DNA of 64,000 nt from Nostoc sp. S4 (GTDB lineage Bacteria; Cyanobacteriota; Cyanobacteriia; Cyanobacteriales; Nostocaceae), in contig JAQYWR010000010.1 in assembly GCA_029379225.1 (NCBI GenBank), positions 1-64,000 on the forward strand. The letters run 5' to 3'. A program made the position numbers and the translations under genes. Shown here piece after piece: positions 9,101 through 17,655 of this stretch (its first letter is position 1; every line of letters starts with the position of its first letter). Under the pieces are notes generated by a model. It did not search any database, had not been told where the DNA came from, and worked only from the letters and a program-made list of their open reading frames with translations.

Positions 9101-9939
9101 TTTCAGTTGAGATGGTGTTTGAAAAAGAAGTAGGGCAAATCCTTGGGGATTCTGCCCGCATACAGCAAATCATCTGGAACTTACTTACTAACGCTGTTAA
9201 ATTTACGCCTAATGGTGGAGGCGTGGAAATTCAACTTAACCGTATAGGAGCGCAAGCTCAAATTCAAGTTATAGATACTGGCAAAGGTATTACTCCAGAC
9301 TTCCTCCCCCATGTATTTGAATACTTCCGTCAAGCTGATAGTACAACAACTCGCACATTTGGCGGATTAGGGTTAGGGTTGGCGATCGTTCATCATTTGG
9401 TGGAACTGCATGGGGGAACCGTTGACGCAGATAGCCCTGGAATTGGACAGGGGGCTACATTCACCATCAGACTGCCGCTTTTAAAGGATGAAAGCGAAAG
9501 GCATTCGGATGAATCAACTTCTTCATCTCTCATCCAAAGTTCCTCATCGCTTCCCTTGGCAAATCTGCGAGTTTTGCTAGTCGATGACGATACAGACACA
9601 CGAAATTTGATTGCTTTTATACTAGAGCAAAGTGGTGCGATCGTTACGTCGGCAACTTCTGCAATAGAAGCTTTGCAAGCTTTTAAGCAAACAAAGTTTG
9701 ATGTGTTGATCGGCGATATTGGAATGCCTCAGATGAACGGTTATATGCTGATGCAGCAAATCCGGGCAATCACGCGCCCTCAAGGCAAAGAAATTTTGGC
9801 GATCGCTCTGACTGCCTATGCTGGAGAAATTAACCAACAGCAAGCGATCGCAGCAGGCTTTCAAAGACATGTTACCAAACCAATTGAGCCAGAAAATCTG
9901 GTGAAGGTGATTGCCGATCTAATCAAGGCTCAATCCTGA
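6196..9939 (+). CDS. GAF/multi-PAS hybrid histidine kinase with C-terminal receiver
   Basis: A soluble protein of about 1247 residues. The order is an N-terminal GAF (~40-190), about five PAS/PAC domains (~205-850, linkers such as 'DITDRKQIKEALQESER'), HisKA with 'FLAVLSHELRSPLNPILG' (His near 885), HATPase_c ('NLLTNAVKFTPNG', 'DTGKGI', 'GGLGLGLAIV') and a receiver (~1120-1245) with 'LLVDDD', phospho-Asp in 'DVLIGDIGMP' and Lys in 'HVTKP'. All catalytic motifs are intact, so it should autophosphorylate and relay to its own receiver. ATG 6196 is chosen because it overlaps the stop of the upstream HTH frame (ATGA); a TTG at 6190 is also in frame. The signals sensed are unknown. Confidence 0.9.
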   Translation: MTCEDQKQIGLEDILITEELSRRSPKTSDLQAENQALHTLAQQLAQSPQSMLKILVSIAKDLCQTGTAGVSLLEVSNSRESIFRWVALAGELEQYEQQTTPGNFSPCGVCLERRSPQLYLYPERYFTYFQQVKPAIIEGLVIPLVIDEQPLGTIWIVSHDDQRQFDSEDVRLMTSLANFTAAALQSSRARQAAVDVGQALHESQAQMQSLLSNIPGMVYRYLPGIDGAHRFAYVNSGCRDLFEVEPSEALQDADLIWNQIHPDDRFSFQASVTKAVENFLAWNWQGRIITLSGKLKWIQGKSSALRTADGDVWDGWLIDITDRKQIKEALQESERTITTLLSNLPGMVYRCLMDENYTFEFASEGCLQLTGYRPADFGHNGQIAYAEIIHPDDGDRIRDEITIALEQRQQFTVTYRIFTANGDMRWVWDRGVGVYTTDGELIAIEGFVADLTESKQAESALQESEELKQRILESSKDCIKVLTLQGHLLYLNTGGLHLLEVDDPASILNSDWVSFWQGEDYEQAQAAIAAARMGDIGRFQGYFPTLKRQPKWWDVIVTPIRDASGQVIQLLCISRDITEAKRLETEGQQAQIALREAHVQLESALVAGAVYTWRWNIPSNRVIVNAAFAHLFAVDPAVATTEGLPIKLFIDAMHEEDRLSVWPAINQAIRSGQRYAAQYRVQTASGEERWLSACGRVEYDAVGSPVSFPGALIDVTEVKLAEEALRLSEERYRTLFESIDDGFCIIEMLFDENNTPSDYRFLQINLAFEKQSGLVEAEGKRMLQLAPTHEKHWFEIYGKIALTGEPARFENRAEALNRWFEVYACRVGEPKSRKVAILFKDITERKRIEAEREQILQREQAAREAAETANRIKDEFLAVLSHELRSPLNPILGWSSMLRSGRLDATKTAYALETIERNAKLQVQLIEDLLDVSRILRGKLNLNMAPINLASTITAAMETVQLAAQAKSISVEMVFEKEVGQILGDSARIQQIIWNLLTNAVKFTPNGGGVEIQLNRIGAQAQIQVIDTGKGITPDFLPHVFEYFRQADSTTTRTFGGLGLGLAIVHHLVELHGGTVDADSPGIGQGATFTIRLPLLKDESERHSDESTSSSLIQSSSSLPLANLRVLLVDDDTDTRNLIAFILEQSGAIVTSATSAIEALQAFKQTKFDVLIGDIGMPQMNGYMLMQQIRAITRPQGKEILAIALTAYAGEINQQQAIAAGFQRHVTKPIEPENLVKVIADLIKAQS

Positions 9940-10511
9940 AAACCCCACAATCTAAAGGACAAGCCTGACATTCCTATTTGGCAGACTGAACAAAAGTACT
10001 ATAGCTACAAATCATTTAGGATTGCGATACAAATAAGAAACTAAATTGAACTAACTAGAATCGGTTGAATTATCAAATCTTTAACTTGTTGAAAAAGTTA
10101 GGAATTTTGTTGTTCGTAGTTATATCAAAACTGAACTTCACAATTTATTGATATTTTTGTGACTTAGGCATTGACACAATGTGAGTACTTTACAACTAGT
10201 CGTAAAGTTTCCATCGTGCTGACACAGGATTGATACATGATTTGCTTAAGCTTTTAAAATGAAGGACTAGTCACGATAGGGAAAATTTAAAAAGGTGATG
10301 TGGATTTTATATCTAGAAAGCAAATATAGCAATTTTATTTGAGTTGGAAAAAATATCATTACTGACTGTTGACTGTTAGCAGTTAACAGTCAACAATATT
10401 TCAATTTTTTATTTGAGGAAATTACAGTTCTCCATTCCCTATTTTTAAAGCAGGATTATAAAAGATTCAAGTCTAGAAAATTTTTGTTAAGCAATTAAAT
10501 ATGAATTTTAT
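9940..10511. other. AT-rich intergenic region with dispersed repeat
   Basis: No gene is supported in this stretch of about 570 bp between the hybrid kinase and the esterase gene. It holds a hairpin (10368-10394) inside a dispersed repeat that starts with 'ATATAGCAATTTTATTTGAG' at about 10325. Related copies lie at about 17640-17725 and 59635-59700. The promoter of the esterase operon is presumably in the last 100 bp. Confidence 0.5.
10368..10394. terminator. Strong hairpin (11-bp stem), possible terminator
   Basis: A perfect inverted repeat GTTGACTGTTA / TAACAGTCAAC with a 5-nt loop. It belongs to a dispersed repeat, so its terminator role is uncertain. It lies about 430 bp after the hybrid kinase stop. 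Confidence 0.4.
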
Positions 10512-11411
10512 ATGAAAATCAAAAATTCTCAAATTTTAATTAGTTTGTTAGGAGCGATCGCACTTCTGACCACCGCTGCTTACTATTATGTATTTATCTT
10601 AGGTGCGCCGCAACTAGACCCACCCCAAGAACAAGCAAATACTGGACTAAAGTTTCAATTAGCAACCTTCAACTCCCAAGCAATGGGTGCAGCACGCAGC
10701 TATGGTGTGATTTTGCCACCTAACTATCACAAAAATCAACAAAAGCGCTACCCCGTGATATTCTTACTGCATGGAGGACATGATGATGCTCGTGCTTATG
10801 CTGATAAATACGCAATTATAGAGGTGTTGCATGAACTTTATCAAACGAAAAAATTACCGCCATCGATTGTGATTACACCTGATGGTAATGATAATCGCGG
10901 TTCAAGTCCTTTGTACGATCCTGATTATTTTGACGGCCCGAATGGCAAAGTCGGGACCTTGATTGGTTCAGAATTAGTACAAGTTGTCAAGTCACGCTAC
11001 CGGACTTTAGAAAAACCCCAATTTTGGGCGCTGGGAGGTATATCTTCTGGGGGATGGGGAGCTTTTAATATCGGGTTACGCTATCTCAACAACTTCAATA
11101 TTCTGTTTAGCCATAGCGGTTATTTTACAGATAGCAGTGGTTCACAAAATAGTCCCCAACAAATTGTCCAACTGCTACCAATTCCAGATAGAAAACAATT
11201 GCGAATTTATTTAGATGCAGGTATGAATGATACTAATTTATTAGCTTCTACCAAAGCCTTCAACCAAACCTTAAATCAGTTAGGCATTGCTCATGTATTT
11301 TATGTATTTCCGGGTGGTCATGGTTTGTCTGGTGCAGATATCGGCTGGAACTACTTCCACAAACATCTCAAAAATTCCCTCTCTTATGTAGGAAAGCAGT
11401 TTGAAAATTAG
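10512..11411 (+). CDS. Esterase (alpha/beta hydrolase, esterase-D/feruloyl-esterase-like)
   Basis: The 299-residue product has an N-terminal membrane anchor or signal (~9-30) and then an alpha/beta-hydrolase fold of the putative esterase family. 'YPVIFLLHGGHDDA' carries the oxyanion region. The nucleophile is Ser in 'GGISSGGWGAFN', and the His is probably in 'FPGGHGLSGAD'. It should act in the periplasm or at the membrane surface. It lies 41 bp upstream of an MprF-like lipid aminoacyltransferase on the same strand. This resembles pairs in other bacteria where a periplasmic hydrolase removes the amino acid from aminoacyl-phosphatidylglycerol, so a role in lipid turnover is a reasonable inference. 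The substrate cannot be read from sequence. Confidence 0.8.
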   Translation: MKIKNSQILISLLGAIALLTTAAYYYVFILGAPQLDPPQEQANTGLKFQLATFNSQAMGAARSYGVILPPNYHKNQQKRYPVIFLLHGGHDDARAYADKYAIIEVLHELYQTKKLPPSIVITPDGNDNRGSSPLYDPDYFDGPNGKVGTLIGSELVQVVKSRYRTLEKPQFWALGGISSGGWGAFNIGLRYLNNFNILFSHSGYFTDSSGSQNSPQQIVQLLPIPDRKQLRIYLDAGMNDTNLLASTKAFNQTLNQLGIAHVFYVFPGGHGLSGADIGWNYFHKHLKNSLSYVGKQFEN

Positions 11412-11452
11412 GAGTTAGAATTTAATAATTTTAACAGCAAAACTATTAACAA

Positions 11453-13123
11453 ATGACAAATAATATAAAAACTCAGATTGGACTTTGGAGTGCAGCGTTA
11501 CTTACAGGCTTAGTTGGCGTAGTAAATTTGTTATCAGCAGTAACACCTAACCTATACGGAAGAAATCAATGGTTGAAGGAAATTTTACCATTTGATATTC
11601 GTGCTACTGGTCATATTTTTGCAGCACTGACTGGGTTTATTTTACTTACACTTGCTACTAATTTATTGCGAAAAAAAAGAATAGCTTGGTTACTTATTAT
11701 TACTCTACTAATAGTTTCTATTTTCAGCCATTTGCTGAAAGGATTGGACTATGAAGAAAGTCTCCTCTCTGGAGTTTTGTTAGTACAATTAATTCTGATG
11801 CGCCATATTTTTACAGCGCAATCAGACCGTCCTTCTATTGCACGGGGAGTCCGAGTGCTTCTTGGTGCTTTATTATTTACTCTAGCGTATGGAACCATTG
11901 GATTTTATTTGTTAGACGGTAAGTTTTCGGAGAATTTTAATTGGCGTCAAGCTGTACTTCAAACTTTGGCAATGTTCTTTACAGAAGATAATTTGGGACT
12001 ACAACCAAAGAGTCGATTTGGAGAATTTTTTGCTAATTCTATTTATATTATTGCAGCAGTTACCATAACATACGCAATAATAATGCTATTGCAACCTGTG
12101 TTGTGGCGTAATTTAGTAACTCCTAATGAGCGACAAAAAGCTAAAGAAATTGTCGAACAAAATGGACATTCTTCTTTAGCAGCTTTGACACTTTTAAATG
12201 ATAAAAGTTATTATTTCAGTCCTTCTAGTAAAAGTGTGATTGCTTATGTTCCTAAAGGACGAGGTGCGATCGCCTTAGGCGATCCCATAGGCCCAATTGA
12301 AGACCGTAAAGAGACAATTATTGCTTTCCAGCAGTTTTGTCAACGCAACGATTGGTATCCTGCTTTTTACCAAACTTTGCCCGATGATGTTGAACTTTAC
12401 AAATTATTAGGATTTCGAGTACTCAAGATTGGAGAAGAAGCGATCGTTGACTTGAAAAGTTTTACTTTACAAGGTAAAGCTGGGAAAAATTTTAGACCAT
12501 CAATCAATCGTTTAACTAAATTAGGATACCGAATTAACTTTTATCAACCACCAATTGACAATGATTTATTGCACTTACTTAAACCTGTAAGCGATGAATG
12601 GCTAAAAATGGTACAAGGTTCGGAAAAACACTTTTCTTTAGGTTGGTTTGATGAAGCTTATTTGCGAGGGTGCGAGATTGCTGTGATGCATAGTCCAGAA
12701 GGTCAAATCATTGCCTTTGCTAATATTATCCCAGAGTATCAACTCAACGAAGCAACTATTGATATGATGCGTTACCGCCCGTCCATTGAAAATGGCACAA
12801 TGGACTTTTTATTTATTTCGCTGCTCCAGCATTTTAAAGAATATGGTTATGATAGCTTTAATTTCGGTCTTTCTGCCCTAGCAGGAGTTGGAGATAACCC
12901 AGAATCACGCCGCTTAGAGAAAATATTGCACTATCTTTACGAGCATTTGAGTCGCTTTTACAATTTCCAAGGATTGCACGCCTACAAAGAAAAGTTCCGT
13001 CCCCGTTGGGAAGCACGCTATTTAGTGTACCCCAGTTTAGCTGCTTTACCAGATGTAGTTGTAGCATTGATTCGCGCTGATTCAGGCGATCGCCTCTTTG
13101 ATTATTTCAAACCTGGAGCCTAA
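11453..13123 (+). CDS. MprF-like phosphatidylglycerol lysyltransferase (DUF2156)
   Basis: The 556-residue protein has about six transmembrane segments (residues 10-240) and a cytosolic DUF2156/LPG-synthase C-terminal domain (~255-545). Family landmarks include 'YFSPSSKSVIAYVPKGRGAIALGDPIGP', 'KLGYRINFYQPP', 'FAFANIIPEYQ' and 'NFGLSALAGVGD...RRLEKILHYLYEHLSRFYNFQGLHAYKEKFRP'-like motifs in order. It transfers an amino acid, usually lysine, from charged tRNA to phosphatidylglycerol. It is shorter than classic MprF (~840 residues) because it lacks most of the N-terminal flippase helices, so it probably only synthesises the lipid. Its stop codon abuts the ATG of the next (broken) methyltransferase gene. 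The amino acid used is inferred from the family. Confidence 0.82.
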   Translation: MTNNIKTQIGLWSAALLTGLVGVVNLLSAVTPNLYGRNQWLKEILPFDIRATGHIFAALTGFILLTLATNLLRKKRIAWLLIITLLIVSIFSHLLKGLDYEESLLSGVLLVQLILMRHIFTAQSDRPSIARGVRVLLGALLFTLAYGTIGFYLLDGKFSENFNWRQAVLQTLAMFFTEDNLGLQPKSRFGEFFANSIYIIAAVTITYAIIMLLQPVLWRNLVTPNERQKAKEIVEQNGHSSLAALTLLNDKSYYFSPSSKSVIAYVPKGRGAIALGDPIGPIEDRKETIIAFQQFCQRNDWYPAFYQTLPDDVELYKLLGFRVLKIGEEAIVDLKSFTLQGKAGKNFRPSINRLTKLGYRINFYQPPIDNDLLHLLKPVSDEWLKMVQGSEKHFSLGWFDEAYLRGCEIAVMHSPEGQIIAFANIIPEYQLNEATIDMMRYRPSIENGTMDFLFISLLQHFKEYGYDSFNFGLSALAGVGDNPESRRLEKILHYLYEHLSRFYNFQGLHAYKEKFRPRWEARYLVYPSLAALPDVVVALIRADSGDRLFDYFKPGA

Positions 13124-13819
13124 ATGTGTGAAAACTATGCCCTAATTGAAAAAATTCGTCATGATTTTGACCGAATTGCTTTGCATGAGCAAGAAGGTTG
13201 GAATCACAACAGTCATTATCATAATTTTCTACTAAAACAGTTACCATTAGACTCTAGAAACGTTCTTGATATTGGATGTGGAACTGGTTTATACTCACGC
13301 CTTATAGCTCAACGTGCTGATAGAGTTATTGCAATAGATTTATCATTTTAGATGATAGAAATTGCTAAACTAAAGTCTAAAGATTATACAAAAATAGATT
13401 ATCAAGTTGCTGACATTTTGCAGTGGGAGTTTCCTGTCAACCAATTTGATGCAATTGTCTCAATCGCAACTGTTCATCATTTGCCATTAGAGAACTTACT
13501 GCCTAATTTGCAAGCTGCTTTAAAGCCGGGTGGTAAAGTAGTAATTCTAGATTTGCTAGAGCATCAAAACATACAAGATAGAATGAGCGATTTTCTTGCT
13601 GTTCCCCTAAATTTGATGTTTGAAACTTTTAGGAATAGACATATTAAGCAATTGCCACAAGCAACTGCTGTCATGAAACAACATATTCGCACAGATAAGT
13701 ATCTAACTCTCTGGCAAGCACAACAAATTTATTCAAAGTTACTCAAAGGTGCAAAGGTGAGAAAGCATTTATTCTGGCGCTACTCGGTCGTATGGCAGAA
13801 ATTTTTGGCAATCCCATAG
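13124..13819 (+). pseudogene. Class I SAM-dependent methyltransferase gene interrupted by in-frame TAG
   Basis: Codons from ATG 13124 encode a class I methyltransferase. Motif I is 'VLDIGCGTGLYSRL' and the acidic end of strand 2 is in 'VIAIDLS'. A TAG follows at 13349-13351, and the same frame then continues 'MIEIAKLKS...', motif IV-like 'FDAIVSIATVHHL' and 'LKPGGKVVILDLLE' to a TAG at 13817-13819. Relatives read 'DLSP(Q/E)MIE', so the stop replaces one conserved position; the codon before it (TTT) is also off consensus. Apart from this single codon the gene looks full length (231 codons). It may be a recent pseudogene, a sequencing error or a readthrough gene. It is the third gene of the esterase/lysyltransferase operon, with zero spacing. 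Confidence 0.8.
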
Positions 13820-14297
13820 TACCAGCTATCCAAAAGACCATTAAAGATAATGACTTAGGATGCAGAAATTGAACTGTTACTATTAGGTTGAGTTGAGGTA
13901 CATAGCAAGCTTGCGTAGGGTAACCCAATATCCTTGGGACTGTTGCAAGATTATGGAGAATTGGTATAACACGCCATTGTAAGCCAATTTCTACCACAAC
14001 GGCTACACAACTTGACAAATATATAGTACAATTGTACTATATAGATAAATATCAGGTGAGTATGTAACTTGAAGTTTGGCAAGAAATACTCAAATTTTGT
14101 AATCAGTGAACGGTTATAGTACCTAGTTAGCGAAGCAATTGCGATCGCACAGTATTTGTTTTTGTGGAATCTGCCAATTTAACATATCTTTGGTATTAAT
14201 TTATTCTATGTTTCCTGTCCTATTTTGCATAGTCTAAATAACTTTTTTGCTAAATTAATCAATTTGATTAACCATAGTATTACTTTAAGGAAATAAA
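13820..14297. other. Intergenic region with decayed DNA and an orphan promoter/operator
   Basis: No intact gene is seen. The stretch carries cyanobacterial repeat fragments (around 13890-13940, 'GCTTGCGTAGGGTAACCCAA') and a promoter with a 24-bp perfect palindrome (14012-14043). The DNA after it has a possible RBS (AGGTGAG) and an ATG followed at once by TAA, so the gene once driven by it seems lost. The start of the 463-residue gene lies 254 bp further on. Confidence 0.5.
14012..14043 (+). promoter_or_regulatory. Sigma70-type promoter containing a 24-bp perfect palindromic operator
   Basis: TTGACA (14012-14017), a 17-bp spacer and TACTAT (14035-14040) form a near-ideal promoter. The palindrome TATATAGTACAA/TTGTACTATATA (14020-14043) fills the spacer and -10, as in operators of TetR-type repressors. 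No regulator gene is next to it. The only downstream gene on this strand begins at 14298. Confidence 0.6.
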
Positions 14298-15689
14298 ATG
14301 AAAAATAATAAAATTTCTCTGGTAGAACTGATTCAAATTTTTGCAGAATCTCGCAACAATATTATCATCAATATTAAACACCTGGAAGAAAATTATCAAA
14401 GAATAGGTATCAAGCGTGTTAAAGGAGTGAGAGACGAAAAAGGGGAACTGCTGCAACCTTGGTTGCGAACAGAAAATATAGATAATGCTGAATATGTTGG
14501 TATGGGCGAGTTTCACTTTAATCGCAATACCGCTACTATTAATATGCTAATCAAACGTCAAGTCAAACTTGCTAAATTAGTAGATAAAACTCCAACTCTA
14601 GAAATAGCAGGTTTGTTAGTCAATGACCTCAATAGCTTTAACAATTATACTATTGTCAGGGAGGGGAAAATAAACGTCAAATTTTTAAAAGTAAAAATTA
14701 GTAGTAAAAAAGTTTTTGACTTGCTTAAAGAAAAAGGTGTGTTGGATGCAAAAGATTTTGACTTTTGTGTTGAATATACTATTCAATTAGATAACTTGCC
14801 GCTTGTAGCTACCGATAGTCATTACAGCAACATTGATGGACTATTCAATCACCTTGCAGAAATTAAAATACTTAACAGTATTATTTCTGCTTATTTAAAA
14901 AAGGAATCAGATGTATTTGTAGCAGAACAGTTAGATGAGCTTAAAAAGCACTATCTTTCTAAGAATGTTTACATCAACTTTCCGACAACCAATGAATACA
15001 CAGATATCCAGCAAGCTCTTGTGAATGGTACTCTTGAGTCGATATTAAGCTATAAAATAGACATCGGTAGTCAAGATATTCTGAACTTGAGTAAGTTACA
15101 TTCTGCTAACAAATTTTTGAATAGAATGTATCGTCTTTATGATAAAAAGACTGGAGAAATTATCACCAAGCCAAGCTTTGAGATGATATTTAATGAAAAT
15201 CTTGCTGTTAGGCAGAGGCTACTATCATCACGCACCAAGATTACAAAAGTAGATGAGTTGATGCTGCCGATTTTTGATGATTTTCTTGGACTTGAGCAAA
15301 ATGGTATAGTCGTAGATATTCTTACAAAAGTTGGTGCTGATAGTTTGGTACAGTTATTGCAGGATAAACAAACTAGCAAACAAATCAGTAAAGAAGAAAT
15401 GGTTACAGCTTTAACAACTGCAAATACTAAGTTAGAGCAATATGCCGAAAAAATTTACCAATACAAGATTTCTCCCTTGGTGTTTTATATTGGTTGTACT
15501 GGAGTATTGCCAGAAACAATGCAAGCAAAAGCCATGACTGCTGAAGAAGCTGCTGCTAAATATCCCTATTTGCAATTTTCTAAAAATGAGCAACAAGGTA
15601 CTTTTTTTGCAGTTGGTAATAGTCTTATCAGTATCTATGCAAAAACAGAATATTACAGTAAACTTGTTTCTGTTGGTATAGAAAATTAG
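14298..15689 (+). CDS. Unrecognised 463-residue protein
   Basis: I do not recognise a family. The protein is soluble and Lys/Asn/Ile-rich, with no signal peptide or membrane segment. It opens with a helical 'ISLVELIQIFAESRNNIIINIKHLEENY', has a 'YVGMGEFHFNRNTATINMLI' stretch (~75-95), an ordered middle part 'VKFLKVKISSKKVFDLLKEKGVLDAKDFDF' (~130-160) and a late 'SPLVFYIGCTGVLPETMQAK' (~398-417). A good ribosome site (AAGGA) precedes the ATG by 7 bp. Its AT-rich coding sequence differs from the neighbours, which hints at acquisition. It ends 34 bp before a perfect palindromic terminator shared with the convergent kinase gene. The coding call is firm; the function is unknown. Confidence 0.75.
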   Translation: MKNNKISLVELIQIFAESRNNIIINIKHLEENYQRIGIKRVKGVRDEKGELLQPWLRTENIDNAEYVGMGEFHFNRNTATINMLIKRQVKLAKLVDKTPTLEIAGLLVNDLNSFNNYTIVREGKINVKFLKVKISSKKVFDLLKEKGVLDAKDFDFCVEYTIQLDNLPLVATDSHYSNIDGLFNHLAEIKILNSIISAYLKKESDVFVAEQLDELKKHYLSKNVYINFPTTNEYTDIQQALVNGTLESILSYKIDIGSQDILNLSKLHSANKFLNRMYRLYDKKTGEIITKPSFEMIFNENLAVRQRLLSSRTKITKVDELMLPIFDDFLGLEQNGIVVDILTKVGADSLVQLLQDKQTSKQISKEEMVTALTTANTKLEQYAEKIYQYKISPLVFYIGCTGVLPETMQAKAMTAEEAAAKYPYLQFSKNEQQGTFFAVGNSLISIYAKTEYYSKLVSVGIEN

Positions 15690-15723
15690 ATTGCATAGCA
15701 ATTCTAATTTTAGTGATTAGACA

Positions 15724-15751
15724 TTAGTGGTACAAAAGCTTGTACCACTAA
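15724..15751. terminator. Perfect 28-bp palindromic terminator between convergent genes
   Basis: A 12-bp stem TTAGTGGTACAA / TTGTACCACTAA with a 4-nt loop (AAGC), followed by A/T-rich DNA on both sides. It lies between the convergent 463-residue gene (ends 15689) and the PAS kinase (ends 15828) and can serve both. Confidence 0.8.
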
Positions 15752-15827
15752 AAATATATATTATAAATCTAATTGATAACTCTTAAAAAGATATATAAAA
15801 TCCAAAAGTATTAATTTTTTAATAGCT

Positions 15828-17483
15828 TTATTGCTTTGACTTTTTACTCAATACATTTACTTTTATAGGTTTATTTTGTTGAATAGGAATCTCAATTATT
15901 ATCTTTGCTCCTTCTCCTAAAGATGAAATACATCGCAGTTGTCCCTGATGTTTTTCTGTAACAATTTGATAGCTAATTGACATCCCTAAACCAGTTCCTT
16001 TGCCTACTATTTTAGTCGTAAAGAAAGGATCGAATAGACGTTGTTGAATTTCTTGGGACATTCCCACTCCATTGTCAGCAATCTCAATAGCAACCCAATT
16101 TGAGTTGAGGAACTCAGTACGAATAGTGATTTGTGGATTGCAACTTGACCACTGATTATTAATATGTAACTCTTCCAAAGCATCGATCGCGTTAGTAATA
16201 ATATTCATAAATACCTGGTTAAGTTGACCAGCGTAACACTCTATTAGAGGAAGTTGAGCATAGTTTTTAATAATTTGGATTTGGGAACTGTCAGGCTTAG
16301 CTTTGAGGCGGTTTTGCAGAATCATTAGCGTACTATCGATTCCCTCGTGGATATTGACTGCTTTCATTTCTGCTTCATCCAGTCGCGAGAAGTTCCGCAA
16401 CGAAAGTACAATATTGCTAATACGATCGCTGCCGATTTGCATAGAATTTAGTAATTTTTGTAGGTCTCCAATCAGAAAATCTAACTCGCTCGCTTCTATT
16501 TCTGCCTGAATTACTGGTGTTGGTTGGGGATATTCTTTTTGGTAAAGTTGCAGTATTTTCAACAATTCTCGGATATATTCTTTAGCATGGGTGATATTGC
16601 CATTAATAAAGTTAATCGGATTATTAATTTCATGAGCTACACCTGCGACCAATTGTCCCAAAGAAGACATTTTTTCTGTTTGAATGAGTTGTGTTTGGGT
16701 CTTTTGTAATTGTTCAAGAGTTTCTTGAAGTTGTTGATTTTTTAGGGTTAATTCCTGCTCCCGCTGTCGCAAAGCAGCCTCGGCTTTTTTGACAGCAGTA
16801 ATATCTAAACCCATTTCCACAACCATCGGCTCACCATTCATATCCTGGAATGGATAATCATAAATCTGATATACCCGACCTGTTTTACTATCCACCCATT
16901 CCCAGAGTTGCGGAGCGTTGCTGTTAAAAACCCGAAAGGTAGGACACTCAGGACAAGGTTGTTTTAATCCGGCGATCGCCTCGTAACAACGTTTCCCTGT
17001 GGGGTCTCCAAATACCTCGCGAAAGCGTTGATTAAAAAATCCCACCCCGTAATCCTTGGGTTGGAGATAGAGAAAGGCTGGTAACTGATTGAGTAGGTTA
17101 TAAAGGCTTTGGCGTTCAGTTTGTAGCGCTTCTATTCGCCGCAGTTGTTGGCTGATGTCTTTACCTACTGCATAGATGAGTCCCTTTTGAGAAGTTGATA
17201 AACTCCAACACAGCCACCGATAACTGCCGTCTTTATGAAGATAGCGACTATCCCAGTGTAACTGTTGCTGTGGTTCTGTTGGCAGCTGACTGCTTGTGAT
17301 ATCCTCTGGATGCACTAATTCCAACCACGGATGTCCGATCAAGTTTTCGGCTTTCCATCCCAACACTTGTTCCCATGCTGGATTCACTTGCTGGTAAAAA
17401 CCATTTTGTCCGATGATACAGAATAGGTCAGATGAAAGGTAAAAAAAGTCTTCCAGATCAAACACAGTAATCTTACCACTCAA
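15828..17483 (-). CDS. PAS-PAS sensor histidine kinase (soluble)
   Basis: This 551-residue kinase has PAS1 (~8-120, 'FYQQVNPAWEQVLGW'), PAS2 (~125-235) with a Cys-rich 'CYEAI...PCPECP' motif, a coiled coil (~235-275) and a HisKA-type H box 'LGQLVAGVAHEINNPINFI'. The ATPase domain has 'NIITNAIDAL', 'DNGVGM' and 'GKGTGLGMSISYQIV'. All catalytic motifs are intact. The NtrB-like core with a short HEINNP helix is common in Nostoc. The four cysteines in PAS2 could bind a metal or sense redox, but that is inference. There is no receiver and no partner regulator nearby. Confidence 0.88.
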   Translation of the reverse strand: MSGKITVFDLEDFFYLSSDLFCIIGQNGFYQQVNPAWEQVLGWKAENLIGHPWLELVHPEDITSSQLPTEPQQQLHWDSRYLHKDGSYRWLCWSLSTSQKGLIYAVGKDISQQLRRIEALQTERQSLYNLLNQLPAFLYLQPKDYGVGFFNQRFREVFGDPTGKRCYEAIAGLKQPCPECPTFRVFNSNAPQLWEWVDSKTGRVYQIYDYPFQDMNGEPMVVEMGLDITAVKKAEAALRQREQELTLKNQQLQETLEQLQKTQTQLIQTEKMSSLGQLVAGVAHEINNPINFINGNITHAKEYIRELLKILQLYQKEYPQPTPVIQAEIEASELDFLIGDLQKLLNSMQIGSDRISNIVLSLRNFSRLDEAEMKAVNIHEGIDSTLMILQNRLKAKPDSSQIQIIKNYAQLPLIECYAGQLNQVFMNIITNAIDALEELHINNQWSSCNPQITIRTEFLNSNWVAIEIADNGVGMSQEIQQRLFDPFFTTKIVGKGTGLGMSISYQIVTEKHQGQLRCISSLGEGAKIIIEIPIQQNKPIKVNVLSKKSKQ

Positions 17484-17591
17484 GTTCTGCCTTCAAGGTA
17501 ACTAGGCATATCCACTAACTTCAATGTTAAGATTACTGAAGTCATTAAAGAATTTTAAGAAATAACCCGTTTGAAGTTGCCGAGTGATGAC

Positions 17592-17655
17592 TGTTGAGAG
17601 CCAGTTGCTTCAAGCCAGGGAACTCGTTCAATGCACTGGCTCCTGTTAACTGTGA
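17592..17655 (+). repeat. Dispersed hairpin repeat (AGCCAGTTGC/CACTGGCT)
   Basis: The arms AGCCAGT and ACTGGCT can pair around about 30 nt, followed by 'CCTGTTAACTGTGAACAG'. A related copy in the opposite orientation occurs at about 37608-37697 with a different core. Confidence 0.5.

Noticed and set aside
6116..13351. Stop codon reassignment (TAG as Gln) suggested by two in-frame TAGs
   Set aside because: Other genes here end in TAG normally and the code of cyanobacteria is standard; decay or sequencing errors are simpler.
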